Positions 14,559 through 23,549 are shown, numbered from the stretch's first letter. The stretch: 64,000 nucleotides of DNA from Streptomyces niveus (GCF_002009175.1 NZ_CP018047.1:4774001-4838000), one strand, 5' to 3'. Notes: generated by a model not told the origin, from the sequence alone. Made by a program: numbers and translations.

Positions 14559-15644
14559 TCACCGACTATCCGTTGTACCGGCCGCCCGCAGCCGCTCCGC
14601 CAGTGCGCCGCAGCGTTCCGCGAGTTCGGGAGGGTCGAGTACCTCGAAGTCGTGCCCCAGCAGCAGGACATGCATGAGTACGGCGTCGAGGCGGGCGCCG
14701 CCGCTCAGCACCTCGCAGCGTCCGTCCCCCCGCTCCTCCACGACGGCCGCCGACGCCGGGATCTGCTCGCGCACCCGGTCGGCGGAGGCGTGGACGAGGA
14801 AGCGCGCCCGGTGCGCGTAGACGCGGCTCGCCACACCCTCCTGTACGTACGCCGCCGCGTCGGGCGCCGCACGCGGGCGGAAACGCCAGGTGCGCAGGGA
14901 CACCTCGGTCATCCGGTCGACGCGGAAGGTGCGCCAGTCGTCGCGGTCGAGGTCGTAGGTGAGGAGGTACCAGCGCCGGTCGGAGGCGACCAGGCGGTAC
15001 GGCTCGCACCGGCGCCGTCGCGTCTCGCCGCCCGAGGGGTAGTCGAAGCCCGTCTCGACCTCGTCGCGGCAGGCTCTGGCGAGCGTCATGAGTACGTCGG
15101 GGTCGACCGGCGACCTGCCCCCGCCGAAGAACTCCACCGAGCCGGAGAGTGCGCGGACCTCGTGCCGCAGCCGGACGGGCAGCACCTGGTCGAGCTTGGT
15201 CAGCGCCCGGAGCGCGGCGTCGCCGGCGCCGGTGACCGCGCCGCCCGCGCCGACGAGCAGCGAGACCGCGGTGGCGATCGCCTCCTCGTCGTCGAGGAGC
15301 AGCGGCGGCAACTCCTGCCCCGCGCCGAGCTGGTAGCCGCCGCCGACGCCTTGGCCGGCCCGTACCGGATAGCCGAGTACGCGCAGCCGCTCGACATCGC
15401 GCCGCACCGTGCGCGTCGTGACGCCGAGGCGGCCGGCCAGCTCGGGGCCGGTCCAGACCTGACGCTGTTGCAGGAGCCCGAGCAGGGTGAGTACCCGCTC
15501 GGTCGTGCCGCGCTCGGCCCCGCCCCGCTCGGTCGTGCCGCGCTCGGCCCCGCCCCGCTCGGTCGTGCCGCGCTCGGCCCCGCCCCGCTCGGTCGTGCCG
15601 CGTTCCGCCGCGCCCCGCCCGTCACCGCTCGCCGCCGTATCCAT
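14559..15644 (-). CDS. WYL-domain transcriptional regulator
   Basis: The 361-residue protein has a DeoR-type winged helix (about 40-100: VWTGPELAGRLGVTTRTVRR), a WYL domain (about 175-260, with EPYRLVASDRRWYLLTYDLD) and a WCX C-terminal extension. Such proteins sense ligands, often nucleic acids, and regulate stress or metabolic genes. The first 40 residues are a run of the decapeptide GGAERGTTER encoded by an exact 30-bp DNA repeat. This is unlike other family members, and the true start may lie after it. It is the first gene of the WYL-YbaK-EamA set and is divergent from the DinB gene at 15707. Confidence 0.85.
   Translation of the reverse strand: MDTAASGDGRGAAERGTTERGGAERGTTERGGAERGTTERGGAERGTTERVLTLLGLLQQRQVWTGPELAGRLGVTTRTVRRDVERLRVLGYPVRAGQGVGGGYQLGAGQELPPLLLDDEEAIATAVSLLVGAGGAVTGAGDAALRALTKLDQVLPVRLRHEVRALSGSVEFFGGGRSPVDPDVLMTLARACRDEVETGFDYPSGGETRRRRCEPYRLVASDRRWYLLTYDLDRDDWRTFRVDRMTEVSLRTWRFRPRAAPDAAAYVQEGVASRVYAHRARFLVHASADRVREQIPASAAVVEERGDGRCEVLSGGARLDAVLMHVLLLGHDFEVLDPPELAERCGALAERLRAAGTTDSR
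15496..15600. repeat. Perfect 30-bp minisatellite inside the WYL regulator gene
   Basis: The unit cgctcggtcgtgccg followed by cgctcggccccgccc is repeated exactly at 15496-15525, 15526-15555 and 15556-15585, with half of a fourth copy to 15600. Because 30 is a multiple of three, copy-number changes keep the frame and change only the length of the N-terminal repeat tract. Confidence 0.95.
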
Positions 15645-15706
15645 GCCGACAGTGTGGCAGAGATAGCGGACCGATCCTGTCCGCCATGGGTGTCAGGGTT
15701 GGCTCC

Positions 15707-16294
15707 ATGGACGCGGACGAACTCGACTGGAACCGGACGCTGCGCGAGCAGTGGGAGTTCCACTGGAACCATCAGCTGCGGGCCCGGCTCCACGGCCTCA
15801 CCGACGACGAGTACTTCTGGTCGCCGGTGCCGGACGCCTGGAGCGTGCGGCCGCGCGGCGAATCGACGGCGCCCCTGCGCTTCGGTGCCGGGGACTTCAC
15901 GATCGACTACGCCCACCCCGGCCCCGACCCGGCGGCTTTCACCACCATCGCCTGGCGGCTCGGGCACGTCATCGTGGGCGTGCTCGCCGCGCGTAACGCG
16001 GCGCACTTCGGCGGGCCGCCGGCGTCGTACGAGACCTGGGAGTACGCCGGGAGCGCCCGGACCGCGCTCGCGCAGTTGGAGGAACAGCTCGACGCCTGGC
16101 TGGCCGGGGTGCGGGGCCTCGGCGACGCCGGGCTAAGGGTCCCGATCGGGGCGAAGGAGCCGTATCCGAAGGCCCCGACGGCGGATCTGGTGCTGCACAT
16201 CCACCGCGAGCTGATCCACCATCTGTCCGAGGTCTGCCTGCTGCGCGACCTCCACCACCACACGAAATCCACCACGAACGGAGCGCTCCGATGA
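15707..16294 (+). CDS. DinB-superfamily protein
   Basis: The 195-residue protein has the four-helix DinB/MSMEG-type fold of mycothiol- or bacillithiol-dependent enzymes. It shows LREQWEFHWNHQLRARLHGL at the start, a histidine in WRLGHVIVGV and a HIHRELIHHLSEVCLLRDL motif near the end whose histidines could bind metal. Mycothiol S-transferase activity is possible but not shown. The ATG at 15707 seems leaderless (AGGGTT seven bases upstream). It overlaps the VOC gene downstream by four bases (ATGA). Confidence 0.8.
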   Translation: MDADELDWNRTLREQWEFHWNHQLRARLHGLTDDEYFWSPVPDAWSVRPRGESTAPLRFGAGDFTIDYAHPGPDPAAFTTIAWRLGHVIVGVLAARNAAHFGGPPASYETWEYAGSARTALAQLEEQLDAWLAGVRGLGDAGLRVPIGAKEPYPKAPTADLVLHIHRELIHHLSEVCLLRDLHHHTKSTTNGALR

Positions 16295-16752
16295 GCCGCC
16301 ACATCCAGATCACCTTCGACGCCCACGACCCGGCGGCACTGTCGTCCTTCTGGCGCGACGCACTCGGCTACGTCCACCCGAGCCCGCCCGGCGTCGACCT
16401 GCCGGAGGGCGCCGACCCGCTGGCCGCGTGGGACGACTTCCTGGCGCGGATCGGCGTACCGGAGGACCAGCGCAACGCCCGGTCGGCCGTCGAGGATCCG
16501 GACGGTCACGGCCCCCGGCTGTTCTTCCAGCAGGTGCCGGAGGACAAGGTCGCCAAGAACCGCGTCCACCTCGACGTCCGCGCGGCGCCCGGCCTGGAGG
16601 GGGAGGCGCGGATGGCGGCGCTGGAGGCGGAGTGCGACCGGCTGGTCGCCCTGGGAGCGACCCGCGTCCGCCGCGACGAGCCGGCTCCGCCGCTGAGCGC
16701 GGGGTTCATCGTGATGACCGATCCCGAGGGCAACGAGTTCTGTCTGGACTGA
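16291..16752 (+). CDS. Glyoxalase/VOC-family protein
   Basis: The 153-residue protein is a vicinal-oxygen-chelate fold protein of the small actinobacterial glyoxalase-like type. It begins HIQITFDAHDPAALSSFWRD and ends with the family sequence GFIVMTDPEGNEFCLD, where the glutamate would be a metal ligand. FFQQVPEDKVAKNRVHLDV marks the middle of the domain. The reaction is unknown; members act in detoxification or as binding proteins. It is translationally coupled to the DinB gene (ATGA), so the two may act on related thiol chemistry, which is inference. Confidence 0.85.
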   Translation: MSRHIQITFDAHDPAALSSFWRDALGYVHPSPPGVDLPEGADPLAAWDDFLARIGVPEDQRNARSAVEDPDGHGPRLFFQQVPEDKVAKNRVHLDVRAAPGLEGEARMAALEAECDRLVALGATRVRRDEPAPPLSAGFIVMTDPEGNEFCLD

Positions 16753-16836
16753 GGGTGAGGGGGCGGGCCCTGGGGGGGCGCTTCCCAGGAGTGGCACGGC
16801 TCGGTGCGGGCCTGCCCGCTCCGTAGGATGCGTGGC

Positions 16837-18015
16837 ATGCCGGATGCCTCGCCCCGTCCCAAGCCGTTCACCGCGCCTGCCTCTTCCGCCGCGCTTGAGG
16901 ACCTTCGGGCGCGGTTGCGCGCCACGCGGTGGCCGGATGCGCCCGAGGACGCCGGGTGGGGGCTCGGGACCGACCTCGGCTACCTCCGTGAGCTGGTCGA
17001 ATACTGGGCGGACGGGTTCGACTGGCAGGCGCAGGAGTCGGCCCTCGCCCGGTTCCCCCGCTTCCGGGTGCCCGTCGGCGGCCTCGGGATCCACTACGTG
17101 CACGCGCGTGCCGTCGCGCCGACCGGGTCCACCGTGCTGCCGCTGGTCCTCAGCCACGGCTGGCCGGACTCCTTCTGGCGGTACTCGAAGGTCCTCCCGC
17201 TCCTCACCGACCCCGGCGCGCACGGCGCCGACCCGGCGGACGCGTTCGACGTGGTCGTGCCGGACATGCCGGGGTACGGGTACTCCGACCGGCCCACCGG
17301 CCCGCCCCTCGACTCCATCGCCGTCGCCGGTCTCTGGGCCGAGCTGATGGGCCTTCTCGGCTACGCGCGGTTCGGCGCGGCGGGCGGGGACATCGGCAGC
17401 CACGTGAGCCGTTACCTCGCGCTCGACCATCCCGACCGGGTGGTGGCCGTCCACCGTACCGACGCGGGCGTGCCCGTCTTCACGGGTGATCCGACGGACC
17501 TCGCGCCCGAGGAACGGGCGTGGTTCGAGTCCGTCGCGGCGTGGGGCGCGAGCGAGGGCGCGTACGCGGCCATGCACCGTACGAAGCCGCAGACGGCCGC
17601 CTTCGGGCTCACCGACTCACCGGCCGGGCTCGCCGCGTGGATCGTGGAGAAGATGTGGGCGTGGAGCGCCTGCGGCGGCGTCGTCGAGCGCGCCTTCACG
17701 AAGGACGAGATCCTCACGAACGTCACGCTGTACTGGCTCACGGGCACGATCGGATCGTCGATGCGCATGTACGGCGCGAACGGGGCGATCGCGCCGGCGC
17801 AGCTTGGGCGGCGGGTCGAGGTGCCGTCCGGGTTCTCGCTCTTCCCCGGCGACATCGTGCGTCCGCCGCGGGCGTGGCTGGAGCGGACGGCGAACGTCGC
17901 GCGGGTGACGGAGCCGGAACGAGGTGGGCACTTCGCGGCGTTCGAGGAGCCGGAGCTGTACGCGGAGGAACTGCGGGCGTTCTTCCGGCCGTACCGGGCG
18001 CCGTCGCTGGGGTAG
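16837..18015 (+). CDS. Epoxide hydrolase (alpha/beta hydrolase fold)
   Basis: The 392-residue protein matches the microsomal-type epoxide hydrolases. It has the N-terminal EHN lid (about 5-105), oxyanion motif SHGWPDSFWR, nucleophile Asp in GAAGGDIGSHVSR, and catalytic histidine in RGGHFAAFEEPE near the C-terminus. It would hydrolyse an epoxide to a diol, with substrate unknown. The ATG at 16837 is preceded by TAGGAT at the right distance for a leaderless transcript. There are no operon partners. A repeat-rich stretch with a terminator follows. Confidence 0.9.
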   Translation: MPDASPRPKPFTAPASSAALEDLRARLRATRWPDAPEDAGWGLGTDLGYLRELVEYWADGFDWQAQESALARFPRFRVPVGGLGIHYVHARAVAPTGSTVLPLVLSHGWPDSFWRYSKVLPLLTDPGAHGADPADAFDVVVPDMPGYGYSDRPTGPPLDSIAVAGLWAELMGLLGYARFGAAGGDIGSHVSRYLALDHPDRVVAVHRTDAGVPVFTGDPTDLAPEERAWFESVAAWGASEGAYAAMHRTKPQTAAFGLTDSPAGLAAWIVEKMWAWSACGGVVERAFTKDEILTNVTLYWLTGTIGSSMRMYGANGAIAPAQLGRRVEVPSGFSLFPGDIVRPPRAWLERTANVARVTEPERGGHFAAFEEPELYAEELRAFFRPYRAPSLG

Positions 18016-18043
18016 GCCGTGTCCGGGGTGGGTTTTGCCGGGT

Positions 18044-18180
18044 CCGGCCGGTGGTCGGGTTGTCCTCAACCCGGCCGGTGGTCGGGTTGTCCTCAATCGC
18101 CGGACGGGCTGGGATTGCGGTCCGTCCGGCGATCAAGTGCGGGCGTGTGGGCTGAAAGTGCGGTCCGTCCGGCGTTCAAG
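18044..18180. repeat. Direct repeats and interspersed inverted repeat between genes
   Basis: A 26-base block (ccggccggtggtcgggttgt, then cctcaa) occurs exactly at 18044-18069 and 18071-18096. It runs into a member of the window's inverted-repeat family: atcgccggacgg (18096-18107) with ccgtccggcgat (18122-18133). A further half copy follows near 18163-18176. It lies between the convergent epoxide hydrolase and penicillin-binding protein genes and probably terminates both. Confidence 0.75.
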
Positions 18181-18200
18181 TACGGGCGCGCACCGCGGCG

Positions 18201-19823
18201 TCAGCCCGCCGCGAGGACCGCTGCCACCACCGGGCCCGCCGCGTCGCCGCCGTGGCCGCCCGCCTCTACACTCGCCGCTGCCGCCAGGTCGTCCTGGAAG
18301 CCGGTGAACCAGCTGTTCGACGTGGCCTGGCCGTCCACCTCGGCGGAGCCCGTCTTCGCGCCCTTGTCGCCGCCGAGCGCGGACATCGCCGCCTTGCCCG
18401 TGCCCCACGAGGCCGTCGCCCGCATCATGTCGCGCAGCTGCTGGCCCACCACGCCCGGCAACTGGCGCTCGGCCACCGCCAGTTCGCGGTTATCGAGGTC
18501 GCGCGGGACGATGACCGGCTGGCGGAACGTGCCGTCCTTCGTGGTGGCCGTGACGGACGCGATGTTCAGCACGTTCATCTGGACCGTGCCCTGACCGATG
18601 TACTGCGCCGCGGCCCCGCCCCCGGCGGACTCCGGCACACTGCCGTCCGCCGACGCTATGCCGGTCTGCCAGTTCAGCCCGAGGCCGAAGACCTCACGGG
18701 CCTCCGCCGGCAGCGCGTGGTCGTCCTTCGTGTCGTCGATCAGCTTGATGAAGGCGGTGTTGCAGGAGCGGGCGAAGCTCTGGGTGAAGTTGCCGCCCTT
18801 GATGTCGAACTGGTCCAGGTTGTGGAACGAAGTGCCCTGGTAGAGCACCGTCTTGGGACACTCGGCCGGCTGGTTCGCACCGACCAGCCCCTTCTCCAGC
18901 AGCAACGCCGCGGTCACTATCTTCATCGTCGAACCCGGCGCCTGCTTGCCGAGCATCGCCGCGTTGAAGCCGTCCTCACGGTTGTTGGCGACGGCGACTA
19001 TCTCGCCGGTGCTCGGCTTCACGGCGGCGACGGACGCCTCACCGTACTGCTTCACGGCCTGCTCGGCCGCCGCCTGCACCTTCGCGTCGAGCGTCGTCCT
19101 CAGCTCGCCGGGCTTGCCCTTGGAGAGCGTCAGCAGTGTCGTGCGTGGCGCACTGTCCCCGTCGCTCTGGATCCATGTCTCGACGCCGGACCTGCCGCCC
19201 GCCTTCTCCCCGTACTTGTCGCGCAGTTGGTCGAGCACCGGCGCGAGTGACGGGTACTTCTTGGCGGTCAGCTCGGTCCCGTTGCGGTCGACCGCCTTGA
19301 TCGGCGGCTTCGCGGCCTCGCCCGTGACCAGGCTCGTGTTCTTCGACAGCTTCGGATGAATGACGGTCGGCACCCAGTCGACCAGCGGCTTCCCGCTGGT
19401 CAGCCCACGGACGACGGTCAGTTCGGAGGCGTACGACAGGGGCTTGCTCAGCCCCTCGAACTCCACCGTCGCCTTCACGGTGAAGGGCACCTTCGCGCCC
19501 GTCGCCTTCCCCGGAGTGATCACGGCGCCGGTGATGTGCGCCTGCTCGCCGTATCCGGCGACGGCTTCCTTCGCGGCGGCCGGATTGTTGGTGTACGTGG
19601 AGGCGAGTTCGGGGTCCTTGCCCTCCGCCCACGCGGTCAGGAACTGCTCGGCGGCGTTCTTGATCTCCTCCGCGCTCAGCGGCCCCGTCCGGACCTCGGC
19701 CGATGCCGACCGGGTCTCCGTGCCTTCCTCGCCGGCCAGGACGTTGTACGCCCCGTACCCGATACCACCGGCCACGACGACGAACACGCCGCCGACGATG
19801 GCGACCTTCGTTCCACTGCGCAT
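18201..19823 (-). CDS. Penicillin-binding transpeptidase
   Basis: The 540-residue class B-like penicillin-binding protein has an N-terminal membrane anchor (about 8-30) and an NTF2-like MecA_N domain (about 50-165). After a dimerisation region comes a transpeptidase domain with SxxK at Ser298-Lys301 (GSTMK), SCN at 353-355 and KTG at 490-492. It crosslinks peptidoglycan at the outer face of the membrane. The start at 19823 is preceded by GGGGGGAGGGGACG. Streptomyces carries many such proteins, and this one probably has a developmental or redundant wall role. It is monocistronic. Confidence 0.92.
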   Translation of the reverse strand: MRSGTKVAIVGGVFVVVAGGIGYGAYNVLAGEEGTETRSASAEVRTGPLSAEEIKNAAEQFLTAWAEGKDPELASTYTNNPAAAKEAVAGYGEQAHITGAVITPGKATGAKVPFTVKATVEFEGLSKPLSYASELTVVRGLTSGKPLVDWVPTVIHPKLSKNTSLVTGEAAKPPIKAVDRNGTELTAKKYPSLAPVLDQLRDKYGEKAGGRSGVETWIQSDGDSAPRTTLLTLSKGKPGELRTTLDAKVQAAAEQAVKQYGEASVAAVKPSTGEIVAVANNREDGFNAAMLGKQAPGSTMKIVTAALLLEKGLVGANQPAECPKTVLYQGTSFHNLDQFDIKGGNFTQSFARSCNTAFIKLIDDTKDDHALPAEAREVFGLGLNWQTGIASADGSVPESAGGGAAAQYIGQGTVQMNVLNIASVTATTKDGTFRQPVIVPRDLDNRELAVAERQLPGVVGQQLRDMMRATASWGTGKAAMSALGGDKGAKTGSAEVDGQATSNSWFTGFQDDLAAAASVEAGGHGGDAAGPVVAAVLAAG

Positions 19824-19971
19824 GGGTGCGTCCCCTCCCCCCAGGAGCGCCCCCGTCACGTTTGAACGTGTTCAAGGGGCAATTGTTTCGCACTCTACGG
19901 GACGCGGGCGAACGCGGAAGGGCCCGTTATCGGACCGCGATGAGGGCCGTCACACGGCCGCCGGCAGGCCG

Positions 19972-20055
19972 CCCACACGACCACCCACACGACCACCCAC
20001 ACGACCGTCGACACGGCCGCCGACGCGAACCGTCCGCACGACCGTTGACACGGCT
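19972..20055. repeat. 12-bp periodic repeat leading into the catabolic operon promoter
   Basis: cccacacgacca is repeated at 19972-19983, 19984-19995 and 19996-20007 (last base changed). Four increasingly degenerate 12-base units continue to 20055. The putative -35 hexamer TTGACA lies in the last unit. No gene is seen in 19824-20130. Confidence 0.75.
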
Positions 20056-20097
20056 GATTCCGCGAACGTAGCGTAAGGACTAGTCGTCTAGACTAAT
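20045..20097 (+). promoter_or_regulatory. Promoter and GntR/HutC-type operator of the catabolic operon
   Basis: TTGACA (20045-20050) and TAGCGT (20069-20074), 18 bases apart, form a good housekeeping promoter. Directly downstream two 8-base palindromes abut: GACTAGTC (20078-20085) and GTCTAGAC (20086-20093). GTCTAGAC fits the HutC-subfamily consensus GTnTAnAC exactly and is also the core of DasR sites. It overlaps the expected transcription start, where a bound repressor would block initiation. The operon's own GntR protein is of the HutC type. Confidence 0.65.
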
Positions 20098-20130
20098 TCG
20101 AGCCTGCCGGGCTCTGACGCGGAGGTGACC

Positions 20131-21093
20131 ATGGAGTCGCGGACATCGCATCTGAAGGAAGCTCGCTACGAGCTGGTCGAGATTCCCGAGCCGATGGGCC
20201 CGGTCACCGTGACCGTGGACCGGCGCAAGGTCCTCGACCACGCCTACAGCGAGGACGACTTCGGGTCCTGGTACTTCCAGGACTCCCCGTTCGGCGGCCC
20301 CGTGGGACACCCCCTCGTACTCGCCAACGACCTGCTGTTCCTCTTCTACGAGAAGTACGACGGCAACACCGCCCAAGGTCTGCACACACACGAGCATCTG
20401 ACGTTCCACTCGCCGGTCCGGGTGGGTGAGACGGTCACGATCGAGGGCGGTTACACGCAGAAGTACGAGCGCCGGGGCCAGGGCTATGTCGTCCTGGAGG
20501 CCGAGGCGCGCGGCGCCGACGGCCGGCTGCTGGTGCGCCACACCGGCAGAGAGATCATGCGGACGGTCGCCGGTGAGATCACCGGACAGAACCGCACCGC
20601 GGGCGACGTTCGGTCACGCACCGTGCTCGGCACGGTGGACACCACCGTCCCCGCTCTCGGCCGCGCCCGCCTCGACGCTCCCGCACGCGCTGCCCTGCCC
20701 CGGCGGACAACGGTCTTCACCCAGGACCAGATGTCGGTCTTCTCCTGGGCCGGGCGCGGTTACGCCAACGTGCACACGGCCCCCGAGAAGGCCGCCGCAT
20801 CCGGCCTGGACCGCACCATCGTCCAGGCCCAGCAGCAGACCGGTTTCATCATCGCCAACCTGATCGACGTGTTCGGCAAGGCGTTCCTCACCTCGGGCGA
20901 ACTCGACCTCCGCTTCGTCTCCCCCGCCTTCGCCGGCGACGAACTCACCGCCGGCGGCGCTGTCGCCGGTGTCACCGGCGACCGGCTCGAACTGGAGGTC
21001 TGGGTCGACAAGGCCGACGGCACCCGTACCGCACTCGGGTGGGCGTCCGCCCGGGTGGACAACGACCCGGAGCGCCCCACGCGCCTGGTCTGA
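20131..21093 (+). CDS. Hotdog-fold (MaoC-like) protein, first subunit
   Basis: The 320-residue protein reads as two fused hotdog domains (about 15-150 and 185-310). It contains DFGSWYFQDSPFGGPVGHPL and THEHLTFHSPVRVGETVTIE in the first and SPAFAGDELTAGG in the second. It is a homologue of the second hotdog protein in the operon, and the two may pair. MaoC-type members hydrate enoyl-CoA; the classical DxNPxH motif is not seen, so the reaction is uncertain. The ATG at 20131 follows GGAGGTG, and the GTG at 20125 is less likely. It is the first gene after the operator. Confidence 0.72.
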   Translation: MESRTSHLKEARYELVEIPEPMGPVTVTVDRRKVLDHAYSEDDFGSWYFQDSPFGGPVGHPLVLANDLLFLFYEKYDGNTAQGLHTHEHLTFHSPVRVGETVTIEGGYTQKYERRGQGYVVLEAEARGADGRLLVRHTGREIMRTVAGEITGQNRTAGDVRSRTVLGTVDTTVPALGRARLDAPARAALPRRTTVFTQDQMSVFSWAGRGYANVHTAPEKAAASGLDRTIVQAQQQTGFIIANLIDVFGKAFLTSGELDLRFVSPAFAGDELTAGGAVAGVTGDRLELEVWVDKADGTRTALGWASARVDNDPERPTRLV

Positions 21094-21159
21094 CCCGCCG
21101 TATCCCCGCCCCCGCACCCCCGTCCCCACACGTCAGTGAGATCGACAACGGAGTCATCC

Positions 21160-22527
21160 ATGGCGCAATCAGCCACCGCCCCGCCCACCACCGAGCAGGA
21201 ACGGACCAAGCTCGCCAAACGAGCCGCCGTCGCCAGCCTCGTCGGCACCGCCGTCGAGTGGTACGACTACTTCATCTTCGGCACCGCGGCCGCCCTCGTG
21301 TTCGGGGAGCTGTTCTTCCCCAACGAGGACGACCCGATCATCGGCACCCTGTCGGCGTTCGCCGTCTTCGGTGTCGGCTTCTTCGCCCGCCCCGTCGGAG
21401 GGGTGGTCTTCGGACACTTCGGTGACAAGTTCGGCCGGAAGGCCGCCCTCGTCACGACGCTCATGCTGATGGGCGTCTCCACCTTCCTCATCGGCCTCCT
21501 GCCCACCACCGACCAGATCGGTATATGGGCCCCGATCCTGCTCGTCCTGCTGCGGCTCATCCAGGGCTTCGGCGTGGGCGGCGAGTGGGGAGGCGCCTCA
21601 CTGGTCGCCGTCGAGTACGCCCCGGCACACAAACGCGGCGCCTACGGCAGCTTCCCGCAGATCGGCAACGCGGTCGGGCTGGTGCTCTCCACCGGCATCT
21701 TCGCGATCGTGTCCACGCTGCCCGACGACGCGCTGATGAGCTGGGGCTGGCGCGTGCCGTTCCTGCTCAGCGCCGTACTCATCGCCGTCGGTCTGTTCAT
21801 CCGGTTCAAGCTCACCGAGACACCCACCTTCCAGGCCGCGCAGGAAGAACTGGAGAAGCAGCCGGCCGAGGAGCAGGCCAGGGAGCGCATGCCGATCGCC
21901 GAACTGTTCCAACGGTTCAGGAGGCCGCTGCTGCTGGCCATGGGCATGCGCCTCGGCGAGGCCGTCTTCGGCTACATCATCCTCACCATCGGCCTGACGT
22001 TCGCCGAGAACTACACCGACATCCCGCGCACCCATGTCCTCGTCGCGAGCAGCATCGCCGCCGCGCTCGCCATATACACGTACTACTTCTTCGGGAAGCT
22101 GTCCGACCGCATCGGCCGGCGCACGGTCTTCATCATCGGCTCACTCGTGGGTGTGGTCGTCACGTTCCCCTTCTTCTGGGTGCTGGACGCCGACGCGCTG
22201 GTGCTGATGTACGTGGCCTACGCCGTGGCGTACGCGATCGGTGTCGGCGCCGTCTACGGCGTCGAACCGGCCTTCTTCGCCGAGCTGTTCAGTACGAAGG
22301 TGCGCTACACCGGACTCTCGCTGGCGGCGCAGATCCCCAGCGTCCTCATCGGACTGTGGCCGCTCGCCTCGACCGCCCTGCTGGCGGCGACCGGCGGAGA
22401 CCCCTGGCCCATCGCGGCCATCACCGTCGCGGCCCTGTTCATCGGACTGGTGTGCGCGTATCTGGCCCCCGAGACCAACCGCATCGACATGACACGTGTC
22501 GGTGACGAGACGGAGAAGGCACGATGA
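21160..22527 (+). CDS. MFS transporter, metabolite:H+ symporter (MHS) family
   Basis: The 455-residue protein has twelve predicted helices and the MHS hallmarks: AVEWYDYFIFGTAAAL in helix 1, GHFGDKFGRKAAL between helices 2 and 3, and LLRLIQGFGVGGEWGGASL in helix 4. MHS proteins take up organic acids and related compounds (citrate, alpha-ketoglutarate, proline/betaine, shikimate) with protons. In this operon it probably imports the compound that is degraded. GGAG stands seven bases before the ATG. Its stop overlaps the next start by four bases (ATGA). Confidence 0.9.
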   Translation: MAQSATAPPTTEQERTKLAKRAAVASLVGTAVEWYDYFIFGTAAALVFGELFFPNEDDPIIGTLSAFAVFGVGFFARPVGGVVFGHFGDKFGRKAALVTTLMLMGVSTFLIGLLPTTDQIGIWAPILLVLLRLIQGFGVGGEWGGASLVAVEYAPAHKRGAYGSFPQIGNAVGLVLSTGIFAIVSTLPDDALMSWGWRVPFLLSAVLIAVGLFIRFKLTETPTFQAAQEELEKQPAEEQARERMPIAELFQRFRRPLLLAMGMRLGEAVFGYIILTIGLTFAENYTDIPRTHVLVASSIAAALAIYTYYFFGKLSDRIGRRTVFIIGSLVGVVVTFPFFWVLDADALVLMYVAYAVAYAIGVGAVYGVEPAFFAELFSTKVRYTGLSLAAQIPSVLIGLWPLASTALLAATGGDPWPIAAITVAALFIGLVCAYLAPETNRIDMTRVGDETEKAR

Positions 22528-23531
22528 CGGAACCGAACCCCCGTCCATGGCGGGATCTGACCGACCCGCGCCGCGCGGGCGCGACCGACAGGCTCGAAGA
22601 GGGGCTCAAGGAGCCGGAGTTCGAGAACCTCGACATTCCCGAGGCGCTCGGCACCGTGCGGGTCACCGTCGACGACCACAAGATCAAGCGGTACGCCTTC
22701 ACCCACGACGACCACTCCCCCTGGCATCTGACGGAGAGTCCGTTCGACGGGAAGCGCGTCGGGCACGCGGCGCTGCTGGGCAACGACCTCGTACAGCTCT
22801 TCACCCTCGTCTACGCGGCCAGCCAGGTCGTCGGGTACCACACCGAGGAACAGATGTGGTTCGACAGCCCGGCTGTCCTTGACGAGGTCGTCACCCTGAA
22901 CGGCACGTACACCGAGGCGTACCGGCGCCGCGGCGAGGGCTATGTCGTCATGGAGGCGACCGCCACGGGCGAGGACGGGCGCAGCGTCGTCCGCCATCGC
23001 GGTGTCGAGATCCTCAAGACCGACCCCGGCGCCATCGGCGGACGCGGATCGGCGGCGCCCGAACGGCGCGTCACCGGCGAGATTCCGGAGGGCGCGCGGA
23101 CCGTCGGGGCGCTGGGGCCGGACGTACGCCCCGGTGACGTACTCGCACCGCTGCACAAGACGGTGACCGCCGAACAGGCCGCGGTCTTCAGCCGGGTGGG
23201 CGAGTACGTGCGCAACATCCACAACGACATCGACGTCGCCCGCGCGGGCGGCCTGCGGGTGCCGATCGTGCAGGGACAGCAACAGTTCGGCGTGCTGGCC
23301 CAGTTGCTCACCCTCCGCGCCGGTCCGTCGTTCCTCACCGGCGGCTGGCTGCGGGTCAAGTTCCTCGCTCCGCTGGAGGTGTTCGAGCCGTTCACGTCGA
23401 CCGGCGTCGTCACCGCCGTCACCCCGGTCGACGACGGTCTCCGCGTCGATCTGGAGATGTGGGTACGCCGCGATGCCGACAACCGTCTCCTCACCGCCGG
23501 TTGGGCCGCAGTGACCGTCCCTCCCTCCTGA
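22524..23531 (+). CDS. Hotdog-fold (MaoC-like) protein, second subunit
   Basis: This 335-residue protein parallels the one at 20131-21093. Both have a V-x-V-x-VD-x-xK-I strand, a DD-x-x-x-W-x-x-x-x-SPF segment, VGH and an ND-L-x-x-LF helix, and both contain RRRGEGYVVMEATA-like strands. Two paralogues separated by a transporter suggest a hetero-oligomeric hydratase or two successive steps. The family assignment is by fold pattern only. Translation is coupled to the transporter by ATGA overlap. About 110 bases with short repeats separate it from the ThDP enzyme gene. Confidence 0.72.
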   Translation: MTEPNPRPWRDLTDPRRAGATDRLEEGLKEPEFENLDIPEALGTVRVTVDDHKIKRYAFTHDDHSPWHLTESPFDGKRVGHAALLGNDLVQLFTLVYAASQVVGYHTEEQMWFDSPAVLDEVVTLNGTYTEAYRRRGEGYVVMEATATGEDGRSVVRHRGVEILKTDPGAIGGRGSAAPERRVTGEIPEGARTVGALGPDVRPGDVLAPLHKTVTAEQAAVFSRVGEYVRNIHNDIDVARAGGLRVPIVQGQQQFGVLAQLLTLRAGPSFLTGGWLRVKFLAPLEVFEPFTSTGVVTAVTPVDDGLRVDLEMWVRRDADNRLLTAGWAAVTVPPS

Positions 23532-23549
23532 CCCTCTCCGGTCCCGACC

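Noticed and set aside
15496..15600. Possible CRISPR array
   Set aside because: The 30-bp units are contiguous without spacers and lie inside a coding frame; no cas genes are present.
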